64,000 nucleotides of DNA from Actinobacteria bacterium casp-actino5 (GCA_001510385.1 LFFE01000017.1:62001-126000), one strand, 5' to 3'; positions 39,498-48,853 are shown, counted from the stretch's first letter. Numbers and translations: made by a program. Notes: generated from the sequence alone by a model not told the origin.

Positions 39498-40334
39498 TCA
39501 GCTAAACCGGACGAGACCTTGGTCAATAACCGTGCGGTCACCAACCGACGTCGTAAACATCGCAGAGCCGTCGCCGTTGTCCCATACCCGGATGTCCAAG
39601 GTGTCACCTGGAATAACCGGTGACGCAAAGCGCGCCTCAATGTGGTTGAAACGTGATGGGTCGGAATCGCATAACGAGTGAAGTAACCCGCGGCCGGTGA
39701 ATCCGTAGGAGCACAGCCCGTGCAAAATCGGTATCGGGAACCCACCCCGGGCGGCAAATGAGGGGTCGGTATGAAGCGGATTGCGATCACCTGATAGCCG
39801 ATAGACAAATGCCTGATCAGGTGCAGTTGTATAGCTAACGAGATGATCTGGATCACGTTCGGGTGGTTCATTGACGGGCCCTGAAGGGCCACGGTCTCCG
39901 CCCCAACCCCCGGCGCCTCGAACGAACGCCGATGACCGAAGTGTGCACAGCACTCCACTGCCATCGGTCAGCGTTGTTTCGGACACAACAACGGCCGCTT
40001 TACCCTTGTCATACATCGCGACAATTTCGCTTTGCATCGTGGCAGAACCGGAGGTCGGAAGCGCCCGTGCTGGTGTCACGGCTTGTTGCCCATGAACGAG
40101 CAGTGCCGGATCAAATTCACCGACTGCTTTCATGGGCGAACCTTTGCCCCACCCCAGCACGACCGGGAATGTTGGAAAAACCTGCTGGACAACGTCAGCG
40201 GTGTTCTCCGTGGTGAACGCCAATTCGTCGGCACCAGCGCCGATGCCGACCGCGTATAGGAGACAATCTTTGGAGTCCCAAGTGATCTCTACCGGATCAC
40301 CCTTTGCTCCAACTGCAGATGGATTAAGTGCCAT
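39498..40334 (-). CDS. MaoC-like enoyl-CoA hydratase
   Basis: This 278-residue protein has two hot-dog domains, as in hydratase 2 of peroxisomal multifunctional enzyme. The C-terminal domain carries YRLSGDRNPLHTDPSFA, in which Asp and His form the hydratase dyad, followed by PIPILHGLCSYGF. It hydrates trans-2-enoyl-CoA to (R)-3-hydroxyacyl-CoA. It lies 1 bp from the SDR that would oxidise this product, so together they resemble a split MFE-2. The start MALNPSAVG at 40334 is preferred to the upstream frame. Confidence 0.9.
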   Translation of the reverse strand: MALNPSAVGAKGDPVEITWDSKDCLLYAVGIGAGADELAFTTENTADVVQQVFPTFPVVLGWGKGSPMKAVGEFDPALLVHGQQAVTPARALPTSGSATMQSEIVAMYDKGKAAVVVSETTLTDGSGVLCTLRSSAFVRGAGGWGGDRGPSGPVNEPPERDPDHLVSYTTAPDQAFVYRLSGDRNPLHTDPSFAARGGFPIPILHGLCSYGFTGRGLLHSLCDSDPSRFNHIEARFASPVIPGDTLDIRVWDNGDGSAMFTTSVGDRTVIDQGLVRFS

Positions 40335-40335
40335 G

Positions 40336-41262
40336 TCAGTTCCCTTCCTGAGGTTGTGGCGGTCCGCCAGCAACACCATCCATACCTGAATTTTTTCGAG
40401 CGGTCGAGAGCAATGTTTCGACGACCGGGCCCAAGGCCTCAGGGTCTTCGATCGGCGAAACCGATGGTCCACGAACCCAGCCCTCAGCCACTGCTAGGAA
40501 CTCACCCGAAGCCTCAAACACTCGACCGGTGACTCCGCCCGACTCTTCTGAGGCCAACCATGTGGCGATTGGGGCAATCCAGCGGGGAGATCGGAGATCA
40601 GCCTCTTCTGGGGTTTCTGGCGCCGGGCTAAGCCCTTCAGTCATTCGGGTTAACGCAACCGGGGCAACCGCATTTACGGTGACCCCGTAACGGGCCATCT
40701 CTAACGCTGAGATCACAGTGAATGCAGCGATACCCGCCTTTGCGGCGCCGTAATTTGTTTGGCCTGGGTTTCCGTAAATTCCAGAGACTGACGATGTATT
40801 GATTATCCGTCCGCTGACAGCCTCGCCTGCTTTCGAGCGATCCCGCCAGTAGCCGCAAGCGTGCTTCGCTGGCGCAAACGTTCCTTTGAGATGCACATTG
40901 ATCACGGCATCCCACTCTTCTTCAGTCATGTTGACGAGCATCCGGTCGCGAAGGATCCCCGCGTTGTTGATCACGGCGTGTAAGTCGCCAAAGGTGTCGA
41001 TGGCTTGCGCAATCATCCGCCCTGCACCATCGAAATCGGCAACATTGTCACCGTTGACGACGGCTTCTCCACCCATCGCAATGATCTCGTCAACAACAGA
41101 TTGCGCTGGCGTCAACTCTCCACCAGTGCCATCGACCGCACCACCAAGGTCGTTCACCACCACCTTTGCGCCTTGACGAGCGAGGCTAAGGGCATGCTCA
41201 CGCCCAATCCCTCGGCCGGCACCTGTCACAATCGCTACTCGCCCTTCACAAAGCCGCGCCAT
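40336..41262 (-). CDS. SDR family 3-hydroxyacyl-CoA dehydrogenase-like
   Basis: This 308-residue Rossmann enzyme has TGAGRGIGREHALSLARQGAKVVVNDLGG, INNAG, an SSVSG catalytic Ser and NYGAAKAG with the Tyr and Lys. VNDLGG after the nucleotide motif is typical of the HSD17B4/MFE-2 dehydrogenase. With the neighbouring MaoC hydratase it probably runs two consecutive beta-oxidation steps on a bulky acyl-CoA; this is inferred. The start is MARLCEGR, after three possible extra residues. Confidence 0.9.
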   Translation of the reverse strand: MARLCEGRVAIVTGAGRGIGREHALSLARQGAKVVVNDLGGAVDGTGGELTPAQSVVDEIIAMGGEAVVNGDNVADFDGAGRMIAQAIDTFGDLHAVINNAGILRDRMLVNMTEEEWDAVINVHLKGTFAPAKHACGYWRDRSKAGEAVSGRIINTSSVSGIYGNPGQTNYGAAKAGIAAFTVISALEMARYGVTVNAVAPVALTRMTEGLSPAPETPEEADLRSPRWIAPIATWLASEESGGVTGRVFEASGEFLAVAEGWVRGPSVSPIEDPEALGPVVETLLSTARKNSGMDGVAGGPPQPQEGN

Positions 41263-41406
41263 GTTTCCTCCCAATCATCGACGAGCATGCCGCTCGTTCA
41301 TTTAGCCACTTGTTCAGATTAGAACCCTATACACGATGTGACGGGAGGCGGAGTCCGCTGACAAGCGTGTTTCGCGAAGGAATCAGCGTGCTGACGCATT
41401 CGCCTC

Positions 41407-41412
41407 TAACCT
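41407..41412 (+). promoter_or_regulatory. leaderless promoter -10 box of the geranylgeranyl-reductase-like gene
   Basis: TAACCT lies 7 nt before the GTG start at 41420. The arrangement matches other leaderless starts in the window. Confidence 0.5.
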
Positions 41413-41419
41413 CTCGGAC

Positions 41420-42643
41420 GTGTCACCTCGGCTACCTGACGAAACAGATGTGCTTGTTGTTGGCGGAGGTCCCGCAGGATCCGCAGCGGCAATCGAACTT
41501 GCGCGTGCAGGAAAGGCGGTCACCATTGTCGACAAGTCAACCTTTCCTCGCGACAAGTGTTGTGGTGACGGGCTCACCACTCTCGCACTGCGTGAACTCG
41601 AACATCTCGATATTGCCGTCGATAGCTTGAATTCGTTCACCCCAATCGATGGCGCTCGTTTGCGGTCCCCTGCCGGTAGAGAGTTCAAGGTTCCGCTCCC
41701 TACAACAGGCACCTACGCCGCTGTTGCACGTCGTATCGATCTCGATGCTCACCTGCTCGAACATGCGCAGCGCGCGGGCGCTCAGGTTCTTCAAGGGGTT
41801 TCGGTCACTGGAGCACGCCACTCGGGCAATACGACAGAGATTGATCTTGATGGCCTCGGGACTATCGCACCAGCGTCTGTCATTGCCGCCGACGGCATGT
41901 GGAGCACGGTCCGACGCGAATTGGGGCTCACCCCCGACAACTACCGAGGCGAATGGCATGCGTTCCGTCAATATGGCCAAGGTGCAACCGGTGTTGCTCG
42001 AGACGAACTCATCGTATGGTTTGAGCGAGATCTTCTTCCGGGATACGCGTGGTCGTTCCCGCTCGGAAATGGCGAGGTGAATATCGGCTTCGGTATGTTG
42101 CGAGGCGAAATTCTGTCAGGCAAAAAGATGGCCAATATCTGGAGGGATCTTTTAGAGCGGCCTCACGTCGCACAAGCCCTCGGGGAGAATTTCTCACTTG
42201 TTGACCGACACACAGCGTGGCCGATTCCTGCCCGCGTCGGGGAGATGCCGCTGTCATCGGGATCCGTGTTATTTACCGGCGATGCTGCTGCTGCGACAGA
42301 TGTCCTCACCGGTGAGGGAATCGGCCAAGCACTGCTGACTGGGCGACTTGCTGCACAAGCCATCATCGACGGAGGCGCTCCGTCATCAGTCGCCACGAAT
42401 TACGAACGAGCTGTGAGAGGTGAACTGGTCGCCGACCACCGAATGTCAGTTCGACTTGGCAAGGTGCTCGCTTCGCCTCGAGGCGCAGAAACCGCGCTTG
42501 CCATTGTCGCGAAAAGTGGTCGGTGGGGTCGACGCAATTTTGCTCGCTGGATGTTCGAAGATGAACCACGAGCCATCGCAGTCACCCCCCGTCGCTGGCA
42601 CCGGTCGATGTTTTCTCGGCCAGGAGCGTGGACACACCGTTAG
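41420..42643 (+). CDS. geranylgeranyl reductase family FAD-dependent oxidoreductase
   Basis: This 407-residue flavoprotein has an N-terminal FAD motif VLVVGGGPAGSAAAIELARAG, then DKSTFPRDKCCGDGLTTLAL, which is the family signature, and a second FAD motif VLFTGDAAAATDVLTGEGIGQAL. Family members reduce isoprenoid double bonds (in chlorophyll, menaquinone or archaeal lipids). In an organism like this it could act on menaquinone tails. It faces the enoyl-CoA hydratase gene tail to tail. Confidence 0.88.
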   Translation: MSPRLPDETDVLVVGGGPAGSAAAIELARAGKAVTIVDKSTFPRDKCCGDGLTTLALRELEHLDIAVDSLNSFTPIDGARLRSPAGREFKVPLPTTGTYAAVARRIDLDAHLLEHAQRAGAQVLQGVSVTGARHSGNTTEIDLDGLGTIAPASVIAADGMWSTVRRELGLTPDNYRGEWHAFRQYGQGATGVARDELIVWFERDLLPGYAWSFPLGNGEVNIGFGMLRGEILSGKKMANIWRDLLERPHVAQALGENFSLVDRHTAWPIPARVGEMPLSSGSVLFTGDAAAATDVLTGEGIGQALLTGRLAAQAIIDGGAPSSVATNYERAVRGELVADHRMSVRLGKVLASPRGAETALAIVAKSGRWGRRNFARWMFEDEPRAIAVTPRRWHRSMFSRPGAWTHR

Positions 42644-42673
42644 AGCTGCTCGGAGCCGCAACTGCTGGGCAAA

Positions 42674-43504
42674 TCAGGCCTCTGATCGGATGACATCAAT
42701 TCCTGCTGGATCGACCAGCATGTCATGCAACCGGAAATTGTGGTTATGCCCGACATGGTGTAATCCAAACGCCGACTGAATAGCCGTGTACATCCCCATC
42801 GCATCCAAGGTGTGATTCACACTTTGTTTGGCAAGATTTAGACCGAACATTGGGCGTTTCGCAATATGCGAAGCAAGGTCCAATGTCGACTGTTCGAGTT
42901 CATCAAGCGGAACCACGCGAGACACCATCCCTGCCCGATGGGCTTCTTCAGCGGTGATCGCTCGACCTGTAAATAGCATGTCTTTCGCGAGTCGAGCCCC
43001 AACCTCAAATGGATGTGTGAAGTACTCATGACCGTTTACCCCAAACGCCACCACCGGATCAGAAAAAGTCGCGTCTTCAGAGCACACAATGAGGTCCATC
43101 GGCCACACCAGCATCAGCCCGCCAGCGATCACCTTTCCTTGTACCTGAGCAATTGTCGGTTTGGGCAAATTTCGCCACCGCCAACAAAGACCGACATACA
43201 TCTCGGCTTCAGTCGCCATGTACCCCTCTGCCCCCGGAGCGTCAAAATGACACCATGTGCCGATGGCGTCGACGTCATTCATTGACGTTCCGGCTGCAAG
43301 GTCATGGCCAGAGGAAAAGTGTTTCCCGTCGGCCGCGAGAACAATTACGCGAACGTCAGTGTCACTTGCCGCGCGGTCAAATGCCTCATTAAGTTCACTC
43401 AGCATCGTGTAGTCCTGAGCGTTGGCCTTCTCAGGTCGAGCGAGTGTGATTCTTGCCACGCGATCAACCGGCATGTCATAACGAATAGTTGTCCAATTAC
43501 TCAT
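42674..43504 (-). CDS. enoyl-CoA hydratase/isomerase family protein
   Basis: This 276-residue crotonase has ARITLARPEKANAQDYTML, HFSSGHDLAAG for the oxyanion hole, and AGGLMLVWPMDLIVCSEDATFSDP in the core. It hydrates or rearranges an acyl-CoA; the substrate is not certain. The frame continues 50 codons upstream, but the family starts at MSNWTTIRYD. It is divergent from the CMD gene, with 123 bp between starts. Confidence 0.88.
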   Translation of the reverse strand: MSNWTTIRYDMPVDRVARITLARPEKANAQDYTMLSELNEAFDRAASDTDVRVIVLAADGKHFSSGHDLAAGTSMNDVDAIGTWCHFDAPGAEGYMATEAEMYVGLCWRWRNLPKPTIAQVQGKVIAGGLMLVWPMDLIVCSEDATFSDPVVAFGVNGHEYFTHPFEVGARLAKDMLFTGRAITAEEAHRAGMVSRVVPLDELEQSTLDLASHIAKRPMFGLNLAKQSVNHTLDAMGMYTAIQSAFGLHHVGHNHNFRLHDMLVDPAGIDVIRSEA

Positions 43505-43615
43505 ACAACAATTCTTCACCATCCCCTGCGCCAATGTGGAGGCGGGAACAGTGAGCTCGCTGCCGAGTCGACGAGCCAGCACCGTTCCGAGGCACTTCGC
43601 GGCCAATGTCTCCCG

Positions 43616-43621
43616 TACGGT
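43616..43621 (+). promoter_or_regulatory. leaderless promoter -10 box of the CMD gene
   Basis: TACGGT lies 6 nt before the ATG at 43628. It supports this ATG as the start, since the longer open frame upstream is not family-like. Confidence 0.5.
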
Positions 43622-43627
43622 GACACC

Positions 43628-44233
43628 ATGACAGCCGACAAACGAGTAGGACACCTCCCCGCGCTTGTTGAGGAGGACCTTAACGATGCCCAGACCGAGC
43701 TATGGAACGACATCACGAAAGGCCCACGCGGTGCCGCTCCATGGATGGTTCAGAATGGCTCACTCACCGGACCATTCAATGCCTGGCTACAAATTCCACA
43801 GATTGGACGAGCATTCGCAGCCGCAGGCGAACACCTTCGTTTCACCTCGAGCCTCGACGCTGTCACTCGTGAACTTGTCATCCTCACAGTCGGCGCGCAC
43901 TGGAGAAGCGAATTTGAATTTTGGGCTCATGCCGGAATCGCCCGCGATGCGGGAATGAAAGAGTCCCTGATCTCGGCGATTGAATCGGGCTCGGTCGACG
44001 CTGTCCGCAGTGCTTCAGACGACGGCGGTCACCCGGTCATTTTTTCTGCTGTTCAAGCGCTCGTTGAACAGGGTGTCATTCCTCCTACCCAGCTTTCGGA
44101 ACTTACCGAGTTGGTGGGAGATGCAACAGCAGTTGAGATCGTCGCTCTCGCGGGTTACTACACCGTGGTTTCGTTCACACTCAACACATTCGCTGTACCG
44201 CTACCGGATGGAGAACAGTTGCGTTTCTCCTGA
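43628..44233 (+). CDS. carboxymuconolactone decarboxylase (CMD) family protein
   Basis: This 201-residue helical protein has a CMD-like core (AVTRELVILTVGAHWRSEFEFWAHAGIARDAG). Unlike AhpD it lacks the CxxC pair, so it is unlikely to be a peroxidase-type member. The function could be decarboxylation or an unknown step in ring or acid catabolism. It is 87 bp upstream of an HpcH-type aldolase in the same direction. Confidence 0.75.
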   Translation: MTADKRVGHLPALVEEDLNDAQTELWNDITKGPRGAAPWMVQNGSLTGPFNAWLQIPQIGRAFAAAGEHLRFTSSLDAVTRELVILTVGAHWRSEFEFWAHAGIARDAGMKESLISAIESGSVDAVRSASDDGGHPVIFSAVQALVEQGVIPPTQLSELTELVGDATAVEIVALAGYYTVVSFTLNTFAVPLPDGEQLRFS

Positions 44234-44320
44234 GCAACTTACGTCACGACAAGCCAACTCTTTCAGACCGCATCTTCGCGAATACCCTCACATCACAACT
44301 CTTCACAAAGGAGCACCAGG

Positions 44321-45115
44321 TTGTCACACCGAGACACACTTCGAACCATCTGGGATCGCGGAGGTGAAACCCTCGGCGCTTGGACGTTCATCCCCTCACC
44401 GGTTTCAGCCGAGTCGTGTGCCCGAGCAGGCTTTGACTATGTCTGCGTCGACGCTCAACACGGAGCTATCGGTTACGACGCCGCAGTTCCGATGATTCAG
44501 GCGATCGAACTTGGGGGAAGCGTGCCGATTGCCCGCGTGCCCTGGAACGAACCGGGCATCATCGGAAAGATGCTCGATGCCGGTTGCCACGGTGTCATCG
44601 TTCCAATGGTGAATACTGCAGATGAGGCTGAGGCTGTCGTCCGGGCCGTTCGGTACGCACCACGTGGAAGTCGCAGTTGGGGGCCGGCGCTCGCCGCACC
44701 TCGCCACGACGACTACCGGACATGGGCCGACAGCAACATCGCTGTGATTCCGATGATTGAGACTGCTGAGGCATTGAAGAACGTCGACGACATCCTCAGC
44801 ATTGCCGGGATCGATGCGGCGTATGTTGGGCCGGCGGATCTCGCCATCAGCCTCGGACTTGGACCCGCAGGGAATGACGGAATAGCAATCTTTGACGAAG
44901 CACTTGCGACGATCATTACGGCGTGCAACCGACACAATGTTGTCCCAGGAATTCATGCATCTGCAGATTTGGCCGGTCTTCGGCGCCGTCAGGGCTTCAA
45001 GATGATCACGGTGTCGACCGATCTTCCGACGCTGAGAGAGGCGCTTGCCACAGAATTGCAAGTTGCGCGAGCCGAGAACCTTGATTCGCGCGGGGGCGAA
45101 TCAGGACCCTACTGA
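44321..45115 (+). CDS. HpcH/HpaI aldolase family protein
   Basis: This 264-residue class II pyruvate aldolase-like TIM barrel has FDYVCVDAQHGAIGYD (catalytic His), VIPMIETAEAL (metal-binding Glu) and YVGPADLAISLG (metal Asp). It cleaves 2-keto-4-hydroxy acids into pyruvate and an aldehyde. The start is TTG, supported by AAAGGAG about 8 nt upstream. The last 15 bp overlap the end of the desaturase gene on the other strand. Confidence 0.88.
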   Translation: MSHRDTLRTIWDRGGETLGAWTFIPSPVSAESCARAGFDYVCVDAQHGAIGYDAAVPMIQAIELGGSVPIARVPWNEPGIIGKMLDAGCHGVIVPMVNTADEAEAVVRAVRYAPRGSRSWGPALAAPRHDDYRTWADSNIAVIPMIETAEALKNVDDILSIAGIDAAYVGPADLAISLGLGPAGNDGIAIFDEALATIITACNRHNVVPGIHASADLAGLRRRQGFKMITVSTDLPTLREALATELQVARAENLDSRGGESGPY

Positions 45116-46540
45116 ATCGATGCCTACGAGGTGCACTGACACTCGGCCCTTGGATACCGTCACCGGGTAGGTCGTTAGCCCATCTTTGGCCGGCTTTCGA
45201 GTCGCTTCTCCCGTGCGACAGTCGAAACGAGCATTGTGCTTAGGGCACTCAATTTCTTCTCCGATTACAGCACCTTCTCCGAGGTGAACTTTTGCATGTG
45301 TACACCATCCCTCACAGGCGAATAACGAACCACTTTCGGTTCTGCCAACAACAACACTGTGTCGCCCAATGTCGACTTTCCGAAGCTCGCCAAGGCCGAA
45401 TGAGGTCTCTAGCCCAACAATGACTTCCCCTGACGGTCCACGCATCCAACTTTCGGCGCCAATCTCAACCGGCCGCGCGTCTCCTTCAATTTTGGGAAGT
45501 TCGAGTGGTATTTCATAATTCGGGTCGACCTGCTGACGTCGAAACGCTCCAATGATTTGTCGATATGCCGCCCAAGTTGACGGAAGTGCTGGGGCAAGTT
45601 GGCTGCTGATCTCGCCGTGAAGTGAAGGAAGCGAGTAATACGGGACGCTTGGAAACATGTGGTGTTCGACGTGAAAATTCATGTTCAGATACAAAAAACG
45701 GAAGACCGGGTTCATCATTACCGTGCGGGTATTGAGCCGATGATCGAACACATTCTCTTGAAGGCCCGCATGCTGCGTAATTCCAAAGAACACAACAAGC
45801 CAACCACCCAAGAACGTCGACCCACCAATGAGCACAACTGGGATGGCGCTACGCAGTACGACAGTTGCGATCACCGCGATCAGCAAGACCCCAATCATGA
45901 TTCGCGATTCAAGAACTACCCGGCGCCGTTCATGAGCCGGGACCAATTCTTTTGCTTCATCATCAAGCCGCCCTCCGGCGTGACGAACGAGCCGAAGTAA
46001 TAGTTCAGAACCGCCTTGCAGATGAGTAAAACGCCACAACGTTCGCGCGACGCTTGGGGGACGCTGAAATGCGATCTCAGCATCGTGGCCCTTAATGATC
46101 GTGTCTGTGTGATGTCGATAGTGCGACCACCGCCAAATGGTTGGACCACGTAACAGCATGAAGCACGCGAGGTAGTAAATAACATCATTGGCTCGGCGCG
46201 ACCGAAACGCCGTTCCGTGACCCATCTCATGCCAACGTGAATCGCTGGCGCCCCCATAGAGAGCGGCGTACACCGCAACAGATGGAATTGACCACCAGGA
46301 CCAAGCAGTTGCGACGACAGCAAACCCTGCAATCACAGTCAGTCCGAGCCACAACGACGTGCTGAGGGTCGCATGGAGATTTGAACGTCGCTGTAACCGG
46401 CGCAGTTCTACGGCGTTAATCGCCGGGAGAGCCCACTGCGCATCGACATAACCTGCTCGTCGCGCGAGTTCAGTGTTGGCCGATGAGATGTCGTAGGAAG
46501 AGATGGCCACCAATGCCATACCTCCATTGTTGTCGATCAC
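45101..46540 (-). CDS. membrane fatty-acid desaturase fused to a C-terminal Rieske ferredoxin domain
   Basis: This 479-residue, two-part protein has three His boxes in its desaturase half, H104EMGH108, H140YRHH144 and H290VEHH294, plus QHAGLQE around 257. Membrane segments lie at about 62-85, 122-135 and 214-255. The C-terminal part (about 370-475) is a Rieske domain, with C413-T-H415 and C432-PK-H435 binding a [2Fe-2S] cluster. The usual partner ferredoxin is thus fused, as in a MocD-MocE-like pairing (from memory). The substrate may be a fatty acid or other hydrocarbon. The start at GTG 46540 is uncertain; ATG 46519 is possible. Confidence 0.88.
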   Translation of the reverse strand: MIDNNGGMALVAISSYDISSANTELARRAGYVDAQWALPAINAVELRRLQRRSNLHATLSTSLWLGLTVIAGFAVVATAWSWWSIPSVAVYAALYGGASDSRWHEMGHGTAFRSRRANDVIYYLACFMLLRGPTIWRWSHYRHHTDTIIKGHDAEIAFQRPPSVARTLWRFTHLQGGSELLLRLVRHAGGRLDDEAKELVPAHERRRVVLESRIMIGVLLIAVIATVVLRSAIPVVLIGGSTFLGGWLVVFFGITQHAGLQENVFDHRLNTRTVMMNPVFRFLYLNMNFHVEHHMFPSVPYYSLPSLHGEISSQLAPALPSTWAAYRQIIGAFRRQQVDPNYEIPLELPKIEGDARPVEIGAESWMRGPSGEVIVGLETSFGLGELRKVDIGRHSVVVGRTESGSLFACEGWCTHAKVHLGEGAVIGEEIECPKHNARFDCRTGEATRKPAKDGLTTYPVTVSKGRVSVHLVGIDSVGS

Positions 46541-46550
46541 TCAAGCACAC

Positions 46551-46611
46551 GAGCGATCCAACCGCTGTGATCGCTCCACCTTGGTTAAGCAGATTCGCGG
46601 CGATCGCTCCA
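46551..46611. promoter_or_regulatory. three GATCGCTC boxes between the desaturase and MBL genes
   Basis: GAGCGATC at 46551-46558 and GATCGCTC at 46569-46576 form an inverted repeat with a 10-bp spacer. A direct copy, GATCGCTCCA, recurs at 46602-46611, the same 10 bases as 46569-46578. The boxes lie in the 141-bp divergent gap, where a regulator could act on both genes. No matching regulator gene is adjacent. Confidence 0.45.
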
Positions 46612-46669
46612 AGTCAACGTTTCACGACCAGCATGAGGTGGAGAGGTCCTCCGAAACCTCTCGAAGGTC

Positions 46670-46675
46670 TAATGT
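46670..46675 (+). promoter_or_regulatory. leaderless promoter -10 box of the MBL gene
   Basis: TAATGT lies 6 nt before the ATG at 46682. Confidence 0.6.
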
Positions 46676-46681
46676 CACCCC

Positions 46682-48028
46682 ATGGCTGATCTACTTGACT
46701 TGTCCTCCCGGGTGATCGATAGCGGCGTTGCCGACACGCCAGTCAACCGGGTGACCCAAGAGCTGTCAGAACTACGCGACGACCTTGCGATTGTCGAAAG
46801 CTTTAGCCACTCAGTGGTTCTTGATACCGGCGATGGCATGGTCGCTTTTGACACATCAGCGGGAAACACCGGCCGTGAAGTCGTTGAGCAGATTTCCCAC
46901 TGGAGGAGCCAACCGGTCACGCACCTGATGTACACCCATGGCCACGTCGACCACGTTGGCGGAAGCCGAGAGTTTGCTGCGCGTTGGAATTCACCGGTTG
47001 TCGTTGGCCACACAAACGTTGCGCATCGATTTGACCGTTACGAACAGACCAACGACTGGAACCGCGACATCAATCTTCGGCAGTTTGGTGGTATCCGCGC
47101 TGACCTCAATCTCGATCTCATCACCAATGACGACCCCGCAGGAGATCTTGCGCCCGCAGCTTCAGAACGGCCTTGGAAAAGTTTTCTCCCCCAGGGCACG
47201 CTTCGCCCAACGCTGGAAGTTGAGAATCACCACTCCTTGAAAGTCGGCGATGCCGTGATTGAAGCACACCATGCAAGAGGGGAAACCGACGATCACCTCT
47301 GGTTCTGGCTCCCAGACACGAGAACCATCATGGCCGGCGACTTTCTCATCTGGAACTTCCCCAATGCAGGTAACCCTCAGAAGGTGCAGCGCTACCCCGG
47401 CGAATGGGCTGCTGCCCTTCGGGCCATGGGAGCGATGCAACCCGATCTCATCGTTCCAGCTCACGGTCTACCAATCACCGGCACCGAGCGAATCCAACGA
47501 GTTCTCAACGACATTGCATCAGCACTCGAGTACCTCGTATCAACCGTTGTTGACCTCATGAACGGCGGAGCGACCCTTGATGAGATCATCCATTCGGTGT
47601 CACTACCGAGCGACACCCTTGCCCTGCCGTATCTCCGCCCGTTGTACGACGAACCTGAATTTGTGGTGCGGAACATTTGGCGTATGTACGGCGGATGGTG
47701 GGATAAAGCCCCAAGTCGACTCAAACCAGCCCCTGACGCACAACTTGCTGAAGTCATTTCTCGAATGGCAGGTGGCCCTGAGGCCTTGCTCGAGGAGGCC
47801 GAACGTGCAGCCGTCGCCAACGATTTACGTATCGCTTGCCACCTCGCGGATATCGCTGGGTGGGCAGCGCCGGATAACCCCGACATCCACGCACGACGCG
47901 CTGCGGTGTATTTGCAACGAAGGAAGTCCGAGCCATCCCTGATGGCGAAGGGCATTTTCGCTGCAGCGGCAAAGGAGTCTCAAACCATCGTTGACACAAA
48001 CTCAGGCGCCGATACCCACAAGGACTAG
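46682..48028 (+). CDS. metallo-beta-lactamase fold hydrolase, alkyl-sulfatase-like
   Basis: This 448-residue protein has the MBL metal motif THGHVDHVGG near residue 85. A later AHHARGETDDHLWFWLPD and the C-terminal helical part (GGWWDKAPSRLKPAP) match the dimerization region of alkyl/aryl sulfatases such as SdsA. It probably cleaves alkyl sulfates or a related ester, but sulfatase activity is inferred only from this pattern. The 3' end overlaps the transporter gene by 27 bp in convergent orientation. Confidence 0.82.
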   Translation: MADLLDLSSRVIDSGVADTPVNRVTQELSELRDDLAIVESFSHSVVLDTGDGMVAFDTSAGNTGREVVEQISHWRSQPVTHLMYTHGHVDHVGGSREFAARWNSPVVVGHTNVAHRFDRYEQTNDWNRDINLRQFGGIRADLNLDLITNDDPAGDLAPAASERPWKSFLPQGTLRPTLEVENHHSLKVGDAVIEAHHARGETDDHLWFWLPDTRTIMAGDFLIWNFPNAGNPQKVQRYPGEWAAALRAMGAMQPDLIVPAHGLPITGTERIQRVLNDIASALEYLVSTVVDLMNGGATLDEIIHSVSLPSDTLALPYLRPLYDEPEFVVRNIWRMYGGWWDKAPSRLKPAPDAQLAEVISRMAGGPEALLEEAERAAVANDLRIACHLADIAGWAAPDNPDIHARRAAVYLQRRKSEPSLMAKGIFAAAAKESQTIVDTNSGADTHKD

Positions 48029-48853
48029 GGCAAAACCTGCGACGCCTACCCCAAGCCATTGGGTTTTTGAGAGTCGCTCACGATCGATAAAGATCGCAAG
48101 CCCAATCGTGCTTGCTGGGTACATCGAGGCGATCACTGCAACGATCGACAGCAGGCCCGATCGAACTGCTACCAAGTAAGCGAGGTTCGCGACAAGGATG
48201 GTGATCCACGCGCCGAATGTCCAGCGCCGAGCGATCGGCGTAACGCGGTCTGCACGAAGCCGGTGACGCAGCACGACTGCAGTTGCGATTAACGCCGGCA
48301 ACGTCAACGTTCGCGACGTGAGCAGTGGCCACCAACCACTTTCTGCGCCGGCAACGTCGAGAGCGATGTACCACAATCCAAACAAACCACCCGAAGCCAC
48401 CACAAGAAGCAACTGAGAACGGGGCATCGTGACCTCTGCGCGTCGCGATGACATGGCGCCGCTCACCAGCACCACCGAGGACAACGCAAACGCAATTCCG
48501 ACCATCGCAACTGTGCTTGGACGTTCACCCATGGCGATCCCAACGCTCACGGGAACTACGGCCGAGAGGACTCCTGCAACTGGAGATGCGACGCTGATCG
48601 AACCCATTGACAACGCCAAATAGAACGCCGCCACTCCCCCGACACCTCCGATACCGGCGATCGCACCCCAAATAGCGTCACGAAGCACAAAAGGGGCGGG
48701 ATCAATTACGACGAGTACAACGTACGACACCGTCATCAAGAACTCGATGTACAGGGTCACTCGAAGAACCGACATGTGACGGGTTGCGCGACCCCCCATG
48801 TAGTCGGACCAGCCATAGAGCAGGGCAGACAGCACTGCAAGAACAATCGCCAT
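48002..48853 (-). CDS. EamA/DMT-family transporter
   Basis: This 283-residue, very hydrophobic protein has about ten membrane segments in two halves, the drug/metabolite transporter (EamA) layout. AISPVAGVLSAVVPV-like stretches occur at about residue 90, with a second repeat near the C-terminus. Members export or import amino acids or other small metabolites. The substrate is unknown. Confidence 0.85.
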   Translation of the reverse strand: MAIVLAVLSALLYGWSDYMGGRATRHMSVLRVTLYIEFLMTVSYVVLVVIDPAPFVLRDAIWGAIAGIGGVGGVAAFYLALSMGSISVASPVAGVLSAVVPVSVGIAMGERPSTVAMVGIAFALSSVVLVSGAMSSRRAEVTMPRSQLLLVVASGGLFGLWYIALDVAGAESGWWPLLTSRTLTLPALIATAVVLRHRLRADRVTPIARRWTFGAWITILVANLAYLVAVRSGLLSIVAVIASMYPASTIGLAIFIDRERLSKTQWLGVGVAGFALVLVGIGA

